Source: Bacillota bacterium (GTDB lineage Bacteria; Planctomycetota; UBA8108; UBA1146). Taken from it: a DNA stretch of 32,464 nt. Shown piece after piece: positions 25,130 to 32,464 of this stretch; the first letter of the stretch is position 1, and every line of letters begins with the position of its first letter. The position numbers and the translations under genes were made by a program. The stretch spans positions 1-32,464 of the forward strand of contig QNYK01000031.1 of the NCBI GenBank assembly GCA_003973385.1, in the 5' to 3' direction. A model generated the notes under the pieces. The model was not told where the DNA came from. It searched no databases and saw only the letters and a program-made list of their open reading frames with translations.

Positions 25130-25906
25130 ATGATACTACTGGCCGCCCTGCTCTTTTCACTGGTCCTGCTGCTGTGGGGCATCGGTCACCTGCGCGGTGA
25201 CCTGTTGACCCGTGGCCCCGTCAAACTGGTCCTGTTTCCGGGCCTGATCCTGGATGGACTGGCGCGCACACTCTCCTGCCTGGCCACGGCGACGCCGGTG
25301 GTCGGGCTCTCGCCGTGGCGCGATGGAACGCCGTTCCTGATCGAGGGGGAATGTACCCTGCAACGGTTGGGAGTGCCGCTGACGACGGCCTTCCGTCTCG
25401 GGACTCTGTATCTCGGATTTTCTGTGGCCGTCTTGTGGATGCCAGAAGCGATGCAACTCGTACCCGATCCGGCATTTCTCGGCAGATCACTGGAACACAG
25501 CATCGGCGCTTTTTTGACAGCGCTATTATCGGCCCCATTTGAACTGCTGGCGACGGGTCTGGTGACCTGGTGTCTGCTGGCATGGCTGGCAGTCACGGTG
25601 CTGGCAGCGGGACTGCGGCCGCGCGAGTGTGGAGTCGCGATGCTGATGGGAACTGCCATCGTCGGAGTGATGGAAGCGGCCCAGTGGCTCGGACTCCGAT
25701 TCGGCGCATTCACCAATGGCTGGTTTCTGAGGCGCTTCTACGAGGCTGAAGCGGGCAGAGCGCTGGTCTTGATGGCGCTGGTGGCTGCCGCGGTGCTGGC
25801 AACCCTGACAACGATGCATCTGATCCCGATGCTGGTTCAGAAGATCCGCCCCCGGCCCGAGCCGATCCCTGAGGATTCTGAAGATCACATCATCTCGCAC
25901 TTTTGA
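25130..25906 (+). CDS. polytopic membrane protein, possibly a catalytically degenerate M50-like protein
   Basis: The 258-residue protein has an N-terminal hydrophobic segment (1-18) and three to five more (about 32-58, 88-105, 127-160, 170-185, 208-226), and a polar C-terminus. The segment KLVLFPGLILDGLARTL (32-48) resembles the helix that in M50-like metalloprotease relatives contains PGxxxHExxH. Here the expected His-Glu-x-x-His is Asp42-Gly-Leu-Ala-Arg46, so no zinc site would be formed. This relationship is a visual inference, not verified. The ATG at 25130 follows GGAGG at six bases. It lies 84 bases after parB on the same strand; co-transcription is possible. Confidence 0.65.
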   Translation: MILLAALLFSLVLLLWGIGHLRGDLLTRGPVKLVLFPGLILDGLARTLSCLATATPVVGLSPWRDGTPFLIEGECTLQRLGVPLTTAFRLGTLYLGFSVAVLWMPEAMQLVPDPAFLGRSLEHSIGAFLTALLSAPFELLATGLVTWCLLAWLAVTVLAAGLRPRECGVAMLMGTAIVGVMEAAQWLGLRFGAFTNGWFLRRFYEAEAGRALVLMALVAAAVLATLTTMHLIPMLVQKIRPRPEPIPEDSEDHIISHF

Positions 25907-26021
25907 TCGGGTCGGACCCCTTGCCGAATCGGCACCCTCGCCTATCATCCTCCGTTACCCTTCCCCATCGCAGGTTGCGGTGAATGAGGGACGCTGAGAG
26001 CTCTGCGTCGAGGAGTGCGTC

Positions 26022-27578
26022 ATGGCCCGTTGTCTGCTGATCACAATGTCACTGATGGGATTCGGTTCACTGCTGCAGTCACAGCAAGACACCGGGTCGA
26101 TCTCTGAATCAGCAACTTCGCCGATCACCGCCGTCGGAAGCGAGAAGGTACAACTGAGCCTGGATCAGGCGATCCGGCTCGCTCTCGAGAACAATCTTGA
26201 CCTGGAGGTGCAGCGAATCGCCGAGGCCCGTGCCCTGAGAGATCCACTCATCGCCGAGGCCGCCTTCGATCCGCTGTTTCGCACCGGCTTCACCTGGAGC
26301 AAGTCGAGCACCACCTCTACCAGCATCATCGAAGGTGCTGCTGTCGGTGACCAGAGCGAGCGCGACAACCGCACCTATTTCCTGGGGCTATCGGGGCAGA
26401 TGCGCTTCGGCACGACCTGGAATCTACGCCTCAACGGCAGCCGCTCGTCCACCTCCGCGATCAGCGAGTTCTTCAGTCCCCTCAACTACCGCGGCGCCTA
26501 TGACCTGTCACTGAGTCAGCCGTTGATGCAGGGTTTCGGCCACGACATCACCGAGACCTCGTTGCGTGTCGCATTACGGAATGCAGAGTCTTCGAGGCTC
26601 GTCATGCGCAGAGCCGTCGAGACCACCGTGGCATCGGTGGTCTCCAGTTACTGGGATCTGGTTTACACGCGCCAGAATGTGGATGTGCAACAGCGCGCAC
26701 TGGTCGAGGCCACCGAGTTGCTCGGGATCAATCAACGCCGCCTCGAGGTGGGGACCGGTACCGAGCTCGATGTGATCAGTGCCGAGGCAAATATCGAGAC
26801 GCAAAAGGCGAGCATCATCGATGCTGTCAACCAGTTGAGGGATATCCAGGATGTATTGCTCGACAAGGTCAATGCTCCCGAACACCGCGTTGGCGGCGCC
26901 TCGGGACCGATGTTTCGCGACCTCGAGGTGATCCCGACCACGTCTCTCGATCTTCCCGAGTTTCCGGTCGAGATGACCCAGGCCGTGGAATTCGCACTGG
27001 TGACGCGGCTCGAGTTGTTCCAGCGCGATCTCGATATTGCCAACAGCCAGGATCAGCTGCTCCTGAGTGAGGATCAACTGCGTCCCAATCTGACCCTCAG
27101 CGGCGGCTGGAACCAGCCCGGCAATGACATCACCTTCGACGGCTCCTGGTCCAACATCGGTGAGGACTTCACCTGGAACGCCGGTCTCAACTTCGAGATT
27201 CCGATCGGTAACCGTGCTGCACGTAATCGCATGCTCCAGTCGCAAGATGACCTGCGTCGCTCCCAGATCAGTCGTGAGCAGGCCGCCCATGGCATCGTGC
27301 TGGAGGTCACCCGGGCAGTACGCGAGTTGCTCAGCGCCCGCCAGAGTGTCGAGACCACCCGTGCCGCCACGAGGTTGCGTCGCAAGGAACTCGACGGCGA
27401 GACACGCCGGCTCGAAGTGGGGATCTCGACCGCATACCAGGTACTGCAGGTACAGAACAGTTTGCTGCAATCACAGGTATCCGAATTGCAATCACAGGTG
27501 AGGTTGCGCAAGGCGATCGCTTCCTATCGCAACGCTTCGGGCACCATCCTGTCGGGTCGTGGCATCGAACTCGACTGA
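26022..27578 (+). CDS. TolC-family outer-membrane efflux/secretion channel protein
   Basis: The 518-residue product has an N-terminal signal peptide (MARCLLITMSLMGFGSLL) and two copies of the TolC repeat. The first starts with LSLDQAIRLALENNLDL (about 46-62), a typical TolC opening, and the second includes the long helical stretch with QLRPNLTLSGGWN and ARNRMLQSQDDLRRSQISR. Long helices rich in Ala/Leu/Gln/Arg match the coiled-coil barrel. TolC-family trimers form outer-membrane channels for tripartite pumps or type I secretion; no membrane-fusion partner or pump is adjacent, so the cargo is unknown. ATG 26022 follows GAGGAG at six bases. Confidence 0.85.
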   Translation: MARCLLITMSLMGFGSLLQSQQDTGSISESATSPITAVGSEKVQLSLDQAIRLALENNLDLEVQRIAEARALRDPLIAEAAFDPLFRTGFTWSKSSTTSTSIIEGAAVGDQSERDNRTYFLGLSGQMRFGTTWNLRLNGSRSSTSAISEFFSPLNYRGAYDLSLSQPLMQGFGHDITETSLRVALRNAESSRLVMRRAVETTVASVVSSYWDLVYTRQNVDVQQRALVEATELLGINQRRLEVGTGTELDVISAEANIETQKASIIDAVNQLRDIQDVLLDKVNAPEHRVGGASGPMFRDLEVIPTTSLDLPEFPVEMTQAVEFALVTRLELFQRDLDIANSQDQLLLSEDQLRPNLTLSGGWNQPGNDITFDGSWSNIGEDFTWNAGLNFEIPIGNRAARNRMLQSQDDLRRSQISREQAAHGIVLEVTRAVRELLSARQSVETTRAATRLRRKELDGETRRLEVGISTAYQVLQVQNSLLQSQVSELQSQVRLRKAIASYRNASGTILSGRGIELD

Positions 27579-27724
27579 TCGAACGGGCGGCTACTGGCTC
27601 ATATTGGCCTGAATGTCGCATCTGTCGCGATAATCCGGCACCGTTACCACTTCTGTACCTACCCGATGGAGCCTAGGATAGACGCTGTATTCATGTCAGC
27701 TCGTTTGGCCGTGGGAGTGAACCG

Positions 27725-28495
27725 ATGATCGATTTCTGGGTTCCGCACATCAGAATCTCGATGGCCATCCTTGGCCTGTTACTGATGGGTTCTGGCCTCG
27801 CTTCGAGCCAGCAGTTCGAGGTGGGCCTTGGAGTCAGTTCACTCAACGGTAGCGCCTATAACCTGCTGGTCGGTATGGCCGATGGTGCATCCGATGGGTA
27901 TGTTGCGGGTGAAGATCTGTATGCACCGCCGGCACCTCCAGCGCCTTCCTTCTACAGTTCCATCTCATATGCCAACGACTCCTGGTTCAGTTGCATCATC
28001 GCCCCCGATCCAGACCCGCAGGTGTTTGTGCTGTCCTTGCAGTTTTCCATCACGGACCCGATCCTCATCGAATGGGATCCGTCGCTTCTGGCCGACGGCG
28101 GAGAGTACGTGCTTCGGGATGCGGTGGGGGGGGGCTTCATCGAGATCGACATGAAGTTGCAGGAGTCCATCCTGATCGACAACATCGCCCTGACCAATCT
28201 GGTGCTGGCCATCGTGCCGCCTCCCACGGAGACCTTTCTTCGTTCCGATGTGAACGGAGATGGCTCCTCTAACCTCGCCGACTCGATCCGACTGCTCGAG
28301 CATCTGTTCCTGTCGCTACCTGTCGCTTGTTTCGAGGCGGGGGATACCAACGACGATGCCAGCCTCAACCTCGCCGATGCGATCTTCCACCTCGCCTTTC
28401 TGTTCAATGGCGGCCCCGCGCCTCCAGCACCCTTTCCAGGGTGCGGACCAGACCCCACAACTGACCTGCTCGGATGCCTCGAAACCTGTCCTTGA
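27725..28495 (+). CDS. secreted protein with paired dockerin-like calcium-loop repeats
   Basis: The 256-residue product has a signal peptide of about 28 residues (AILGLLLMGSGLASSQQ), a beta-rich domain of unknown type, and two C-terminal calcium-loop helices: SDVNGDGSSNLADSI (174-188) and GDTNDDASLNLADAI (206-220), each followed by a Leu/Phe-rich helix. The region ends GGPAPPAPFPGCGPD and Cys-rich. Paired loops of this form are known from planctomycete extracellular proteins, where they resemble dockerin and may anchor to a cell-surface partner. A G9 run at codons 134-137 could slip and shift the frame ahead of the loops. A beta-sandwich cohesin-like or carbonic binding role for the N-terminal part is only speculation. 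Confidence 0.75.
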   Translation: MIDFWVPHIRISMAILGLLLMGSGLASSQQFEVGLGVSSLNGSAYNLLVGMADGASDGYVAGEDLYAPPAPPAPSFYSSISYANDSWFSCIIAPDPDPQVFVLSLQFSITDPILIEWDPSLLADGGEYVLRDAVGGGFIEIDMKLQESILIDNIALTNLVLAIVPPPTETFLRSDVNGDGSSNLADSIRLLEHLFLSLPVACFEAGDTNDDASLNLADAIFHLAFLFNGGPAPPAPFPGCGPDPTTDLLGCLETCP

Positions 28496-28776
28496 ATCGC
28501 CCTGACAGACCATTCGGCCCCTGACGCCTGCGGCACTTCCACCCTTGCTGAGTACAAGCGTTAGTAGTCTGTTTGAATGCTTGTAATGCGCTAATAAATA
28601 CCGATGCCTCAAAACCGCGAATAAAAATCCAGGACGCATTTGTTATGCCAGGGGCTGGGCCGAGGTGTATCGACCGGCGCCGGCGTCTTTGTATTTTTTC
28701 AGCATTACGAATGGGATTGAATGCCGCATGGGCTCCGCATATTTACAGATTTACTCGGCATAACAGCATTACAAGG
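28496..28776. other. AT-richer spacer with nested inverted repeats
   Basis: This 281-base gap between two convergent genes is visibly richer in A and T (from about 28560 on) than its neighbours and contains no gene. It contains repeated GCATTAC/GCATAAC motifs and a palindrome CCGGCGCCGG (28674-28683) followed by a T-rich stretch (28687-28699). Confidence 0.5.
28580..28775. repeat. nested inverted-repeat set flanking the AT-rich spacer
   Basis: The outer arms CTTGTAATGC (28580-28589) and GCATTACAAG (28766-28775) are perfect reverse complements. The inner arms TGTTATGCC (28641-28649) and GGCATAACA (28757-28765) are also perfect. A further AGCATTACGA lies at 28701-28710. Right-hand arms are directly adjacent, left-hand arms are 51 bases apart. 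Could be operator-like sites or ends of a lost element. Confidence 0.6.
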
Positions 28777-30423
28777 CTACTGGCTGGATTGGGTCCCCAG
28801 CGCCTCGATCAGGCCGTGTGGGTCGTAGGGGACGCTTCCGCGGTCGTCGGGAACCTTGTACTGAAGCGCCAGTCGCTCCAGTTCCTGTGCCAGTTCGTTG
28901 CGGATCTCACCGTGGTCGGGGTCGTCAGCGAGATTGTTCATCTCGGTGGGATCCTCTTGAAGGTCGTACAGCTCCCATTCGTCGAGATTGTAGAAATGGA
29001 TCAACTTGTAGCGCTGGGTGCATACGCCTCGATGTCTGCGAACCATGTGTGCGGTGCGCTGGTCGCCGAGATACTCGTAATACTGGTAGTAGAGACTCTC
29101 TCGCCAGTCGGCGGGCTTCCTGCCCATCATCAGTGGCACCAGGCTCAGCCCCTGCATCGCTTCGATGGAAGTGTGAGTGGAGGGGACCCTTGCCAGGTCG
29201 AGAAAAGTCTGGGCGTAGTCGAGATTGCTGACGAGGTTTTCATCGACGCTTCCGGCGTGGATGACACCTGGCCAGCGGACGATCAAGGGTGTCTTGTAGC
29301 ATTCCTCGTACATGAAGCGCTTGTCGAACCAGCCATGTTCACCGAGGAAAAAGCCCTGATCGGATGAGTAAATCACGACCGTTTCCCTGGAGAGATCGAG
29401 TTCATCCAGTGTTGCCATCATGCGACCGATGTTCTCGTCGACCGCCTTGATACAGCGCAGGTAATCCTTCAGGTAGCGCTGGTACTTCCAGCGCGTCAAT
29501 TCGTCCTCATCGCTATTGCGAAGCAACTGCTTCATCGTCCGGTTCTTGGGATCGTAGGCGGCATTCCACAGGGCAGTCTGCGACTCGTCGAGACCTCGTT
29601 GAGGAACCAGCTTGAGGTCATTCTTGGTCAGGGTGGTGGCGATCTCCATGTCCTGGACCCTCGCAGCAGTGCCACGACCGCTGTAGTCATCGAACAGGTT
29701 GGCCGGTTCCTCGATATCGACATCGTCCAGATAGGCCAGATGCCGTGGAGGAGGCTGCCAGTGTCTATGGGGTGCCTTGTGCTGAACCATCATCATGAAC
29801 GGCTGGTCCTGGTCACGCCCATCCTTGAGCCAGTCCAGAGCCAGGTCCGTGATGATGTCGGTGGTGTAACCGGGGTGCTGACGGTCGACGAATCCCTGCT
29901 CATTATCTGCGGGACTGCGCATCCTTGGATTGTAGTAGGGGCCTTGACCGAGCAGTCTCTCGTAGTGGTCGAAGCCGGTCGGTTCAGACTTGAGATGCCA
30001 TTTACCAAAGATGGCGGTCTGGTAACCAGCGCCCTGCAGTATTTTTGGAAAGGTCATCTGAGCACCGTCAAAACGTTCGGCATTGGTCGGCACGCCGTTG
30101 AGATGACTGTGCTTGCCGGTCAGGATCACTGCGCGACTCGGAGCACAGATGGAGTTGGTGACGCCACATCTGCGAAACATCATGCCGTCCGCAGCGAGTT
30201 GATCGAGGTTGGGTGTGATGTCTGCGGGAAAGCGGCTGCCGTAAGCTCCGATGGCGTGGGATGCATGGTCGTCGGTGAAGATGAAGAGGATATTCGGTGC
30301 CTTCTCCGGGCGTCCCTCGTAGATGGATCGCGATGAGCCTGCCGCGGCACATCCCGAGAGCAGCAATGCGACCAGCCCCAGCAGTGGGAACAGACGGCAT
30401 TCGGGTGATACGAGCAACTTCAT
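28777..30423 (-). CDS. lipoprotein type I (formylglycine) sulfatase 3
   Basis: The 548-residue sulfatase has a lipoprotein signal ending in LLSGC with Cys25 predicted lipidated. Metal-binding Asp51-Asp52 follows in IFTDDHAS, and the maturation motif CAPSR (93-97, then AVILTG) has Cys93 as formylglycine. FGKWHL and YSSDQG supply the other catalytic ligands. The opening '[20 protein letters not shown]' and CAPSR type differ from the other two sulfatases here. The start ATG at 30423 follows AAAGGA at six bases; the frame open to 30531 would place a long polar stretch before the signal. An S9 peptidase lies 64 bases upstream on the same strand, so the two may be co-transcribed, linking desulfation and protein cleavage. 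Confidence 0.92.
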   Translation of the reverse strand: MKLLVSPECRLFPLLGLVALLLSGCAAAGSSRSIYEGRPEKAPNILFIFTDDHASHAIGAYGSRFPADITPNLDQLAADGMMFRRCGVTNSICAPSRAVILTGKHSHLNGVPTNAERFDGAQMTFPKILQGAGYQTAIFGKWHLKSEPTGFDHYERLLGQGPYYNPRMRSPADNEQGFVDRQHPGYTTDIITDLALDWLKDGRDQDQPFMMMVQHKAPHRHWQPPPRHLAYLDDVDIEEPANLFDDYSGRGTAARVQDMEIATTLTKNDLKLVPQRGLDESQTALWNAAYDPKNRTMKQLLRNSDEDELTRWKYQRYLKDYLRCIKAVDENIGRMMATLDELDLSRETVVIYSSDQGFFLGEHGWFDKRFMYEECYKTPLIVRWPGVIHAGSVDENLVSNLDYAQTFLDLARVPSTHTSIEAMQGLSLVPLMMGRKPADWRESLYYQYYEYLGDQRTAHMVRRHRGVCTQRYKLIHFYNLDEWELYDLQEDPTEMNNLADDPDHGEIRNELAQELERLALQYKVPDDRGSVPYDPHGLIEALGTQSSQ

Positions 30424-30487
30424 GGCGAGTCCTTTCGAGCCTGACCGTGGCCAGGTCGATGATTTGACACGGTGGCACTGGCTGGCG

Positions 30488-32464
30488 CTACTGACCAGCG
30501 GCACCGTCGGGAGTGGTCCTGGGACCGGCATTCTTCACATGCTCATCGAACCAGTCGATCATCTCGGCAAGGGTGTGCAGCACCGATTCGCGGGCGCGGT
30601 ACCCGTGGCTTTCATTGGGCAGGTAGACCAGCCTCGCGGTGCCGCCATTACCCTTGATTCCCTGGTAGAGACGCGACGATTGCACCGGAAAGGTGCCCGA
30701 GTTGTTGTCGATCTCGCCGTGGATCAGCAGGATCGGTTCATCGATCTTGTCGGCGTGCATGAAGGGCGAGATGGCGAAGTAGATCTCGGGTGCCTGCCAC
30801 AAGGTGCGACGTTCCGACTGGAAGCCGAACGGAGTGAGAGTGCGATTGTAGGCACCACTTCTGGCGACACCTGCACTGAAAAGATCGCAGTGGGCGAGCA
30901 GATTGGCGGTCATGAAGGCTCCGTAACTATGACCTCCGACACCCACCCGGTCGCCATCGGCGACACCCATCTCGACCGCCTTATCGATGGCGGCCGCAGC
31001 GGAGGCGACGATCTGTTCGATGAAGGTGTCGTTCATCGTCTCGGGATCACCGATCACCGGCATCGTCGCCGCATCCATGACGGCGTAGCCCTGGGTCAGG
31101 AAGAACAGATGCGATGAACCCCCGATGCGGGTGAAGCGATAGGGGCTGCCGCCGACCTGGCCGGCGGTCTTCGGATCGCTGAACTCGCGCGGGTAGGCCC
31201 ACACCACCAGCGGCAAGCGGGTTCCCTCCTTGTAGTTGGCAGGCAGGTAGAGGGTCGCCGATAGATCGACACCGTCGGCGCGCTGGTAGGTGACCAGTTG
31301 CTTGCGGATACCACGCAGCTGCGGCGTTGGATCGGGGAAATCGGTCAGCGGCTGGATCCCTCCTTTGGAGCGAAGACGGTAGTTTGGAGGCTCTGTCGGG
31401 CTCTCGTATCGGGTGATGAAGGTCGAGCCTTCGACCACCGCACTCACGGACTCGTAACAACCCGGCTCGCAGCGCCAGATCCGCTCACTTTCGAAGGTCT
31501 CGAGATTCTGACGGTCGAGGAAGGGACGCGCACCGCCGGGCCCGGAACCCCGACCGCTGCGATACATCCAGGGACCATCGAGGCGCACCATCCGGTCGCC
31601 GCGGGAATCGACCCTGGTCACCGGCGATCCGCGATCCGCGTATCGATCGTTGCTGCTGCGGTCCTCGATCAACCTGGCCTTGACATCCGGGTCGTCAATA
31701 TCGCGCAGCCACATCTGCATCCAGCGACGATCACGGTCGCGTTCCTGAGCCAGAGCACGATGCCCATCCTCGAGCCAACCGACGGCGACCAGCCTGTACT
31801 GGCTTCGAAATGCCTCGCGCTGCTCGCCGTCGAAGGGATCAGCGACGATGAAACGGTCGCGGTGGGGGACATCGTTCTTGGGGTCGCCACCGTCGAGCGC
31901 CTCGGTCCACACCAGTGTCGCATCGCTGCCGGGGCGCCAGCGGATATTGCGCGCTCCGGTACGAACACCATGCAGAGGAATTCCCTCTCCGATCGGAACG
32001 GTCGCCACGACCATCTCCCTGTCACCATCTCGACTCCACACCTCGATGCTGTTTCCGAACAGATAAGCGGGCATCAGATAGGAGAAGGGACGCTGGATGA
32101 TGGTCACCAGCAGGTGGTGGTCATCCGGCGAAACGGAGATGGAGCGGTACAGGTCGGGCTTGCCAATTCTCATCCTCTCACCGCTGGCGAGATCGACACG
32201 ATGGATCTCACTGGTGGCGTAGTAGCCAAAGAGTGCCTCGTCATGTGGATTGTTGAGAAGGTCCTGATATGTCCGAAGAGGTGTCGCGGAACCGCTCGTT
32301 TCGCGGATGCTGGGGCCGGTAGGGACATCCGGTTTCATCGGCGGTGCTCCGCGGTCGGCGGGTACCTCGGTGATGATGACGCTGGCACCGTCGGGACTGA
32401 AGTAGTAGCCGGAGGTCAGCACCGACGAGATGCGATCACTGATCTTCAGCGCCAGTGTCGGGTC
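30488..32464 (-). CDS. S9 family peptidase (prolyl oligopeptidase fold, glutamyl endopeptidase-like), partial
   Basis: The frame is open to the right edge, so the N-terminus, including any signal peptide, is missing. About 658 residues are visible. The N-terminal half is a beta-propeller with S9D-type segments ([24 protein letters not shown], then RDRF). The C-terminal alpha/beta-hydrolase domain has the catalytic Ser in GGHSYGAFM (codon at 30926-30928), Asp in HGEIDNN and His in [18 protein letters not shown] and the block ending IYFAISPF closely match the C-terminal part of plant chloroplast glutamyl endopeptidase as I recall it, so this probably cleaves after Glu. A GTG at 32422 is in-frame but not needed, since the frame continues upstream. 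Likely first gene of a unit with sulfatase 3. Confidence 0.88.
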   Translation of the reverse strand, partial: DPTLALKISDRISSVLTSGYYFSPDGASVIITEVPADRGAPPMKPDVPTGPSIRETSGSATPLRTYQDLLNNPHDEALFGYYATSEIHRVDLASGERMRIGKPDLYRSISVSPDDHHLLVTIIQRPFSYLMPAYLFGNSIEVWSRDGDREMVVATVPIGEGIPLHGVRTGARNIRWRPGSDATLVWTEALDGGDPKNDVPHRDRFIVADPFDGEQREAFRSQYRLVAVGWLEDGHRALAQERDRDRRWMQMWLRDIDDPDVKARLIEDRSSNDRYADRGSPVTRVDSRGDRMVRLDGPWMYRSGRGSGPGGARPFLDRQNLETFESERIWRCEPGCYESVSAVVEGSTFITRYESPTEPPNYRLRSKGGIQPLTDFPDPTPQLRGIRKQLVTYQRADGVDLSATLYLPANYKEGTRLPLVVWAYPREFSDPKTAGQVGGSPYRFTRIGGSSHLFFLTQGYAVMDAATMPVIGDPETMNDTFIEQIVASAAAAIDKAVEMGVADGDRVGVGGHSYGAFMTANLLAHCDLFSAGVARSGAYNRTLTPFGFQSERRTLWQAPEIYFAISPFMHADKIDEPILLIHGEIDNNSGTFPVQSSRLYQGIKGNGGTARLVYLPNESHGYRARESVLHTLAEMIDWFDEHVKNAGPRTTPDGAAGQ

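Noticed and set aside
28674-28699. Intrinsic terminator (CCGGCGCCGG plus T-rich stretch)
   Set aside because: The palindrome has no room for a loop and the T-stretch is interrupted and starts several bases later, so a stable hairpin plus U-tract does not form.
28571-28775. Integron attC-like site or cassette
   Set aside because: The GTT-type arm comes before the AAC-type arm, which is opposite to a single attC, the arms are only 9-10 bases, and no integrase or L-box pair is visible.

Overview
The window looks like a chromosomal segment of a GC-rich, Gram-negative bacterium, most likely a member of the Planctomycetota. This is inferred from gene content, not from a phylogenetic marker tree. 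The indicators are three exported type I sulfatases, a Tat-exported Gfo/Idh/MocA oxidoreductase, a secreted protein ending in paired dockerin-like 'DVNGDG...LADSI' calcium loops, small secreted vWA proteins, and outer-membrane/LPS functions (KdsC, LptA/LptC-like protein, TolC). A chromosomal parA-parB pair with two parS-like sites and housekeeping genes (rpmB, fmt, rsmB, scpA) argue for chromosome. I saw no phage, transposase, CRISPR, tRNA or rRNA.

Layout. (1) 1-3021: a partial SDR oxidoreductase on the minus strand diverges from an FAD monooxygenase and a PatB/MalY-like aminotransferase. (2) 3022-3450: a gene-poor gap holding a broken or very small di-CxxCH (c-type cytochrome-like) reading frame on the minus strand. 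(3) 3451-8139: sulfatase 1 converges on a tightly overlapping minus-strand operon of lipoprotein aldose 1-epimerase, a membrane protein with an acidic tail and a Tat-exported Gfo/Idh/MocA oxidoreductase. (4) 8140-12107: a 524-base gap, rpmB (bL28), and minus-strand sulfatase 2 preceded by two small membrane proteins and an exported HEAT/TPR-like protein. (5) 12064-13943: two tandem paralogous secreted vWA proteins, each followed 22-26 bases past its stop by a long GC-rich hairpin. (6) 14134-17475: minus-strand scpA-fmt-rsmB housekeeping operon. (7) 17616-21872: kdsC, a 984-residue membrane-anchored LptA/LptC-like repeat protein, and a lipoprotein, a probable envelope (LPS) group. (8) 22019-23086: tatA and a convergent metallophosphoesterase. 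(9) 23196-25906: two parS-like sites, parA, parB and a polytopic membrane protein that may be a degenerate M50-like protein. (10) 26022-28495: TolC-family outer-membrane protein and the dockerin-like secreted protein. (11) 28496-28776: a relatively AT-rich spacer with nested inverted repeats. (12) 28777-32464: lipoprotein sulfatase 3 and an S9D (glutamyl endopeptidase-like) peptidase that runs off the right edge.

Together the accessory genes suggest a lifestyle of exported degradation of sulfated glycans or glycoproteins: three sulfatases with different active-site signatures, an epimerase and oxidoreductase for released sugars, and a peptidase. The Tat translocon subunit and outer-membrane systems would serve that export. 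The most unusual items are the long modular LptA/LptC-like protein, the pair of parS sites sharing the same off-palindrome centre base, the cytochrome-like remnant, the twin vWA-plus-hairpin units, and the repeat-bearing spacer at 28560-28776. Many genes use TTG starts behind strong Shine-Dalgarno sequences, so several starts here are set inside longer open frames.
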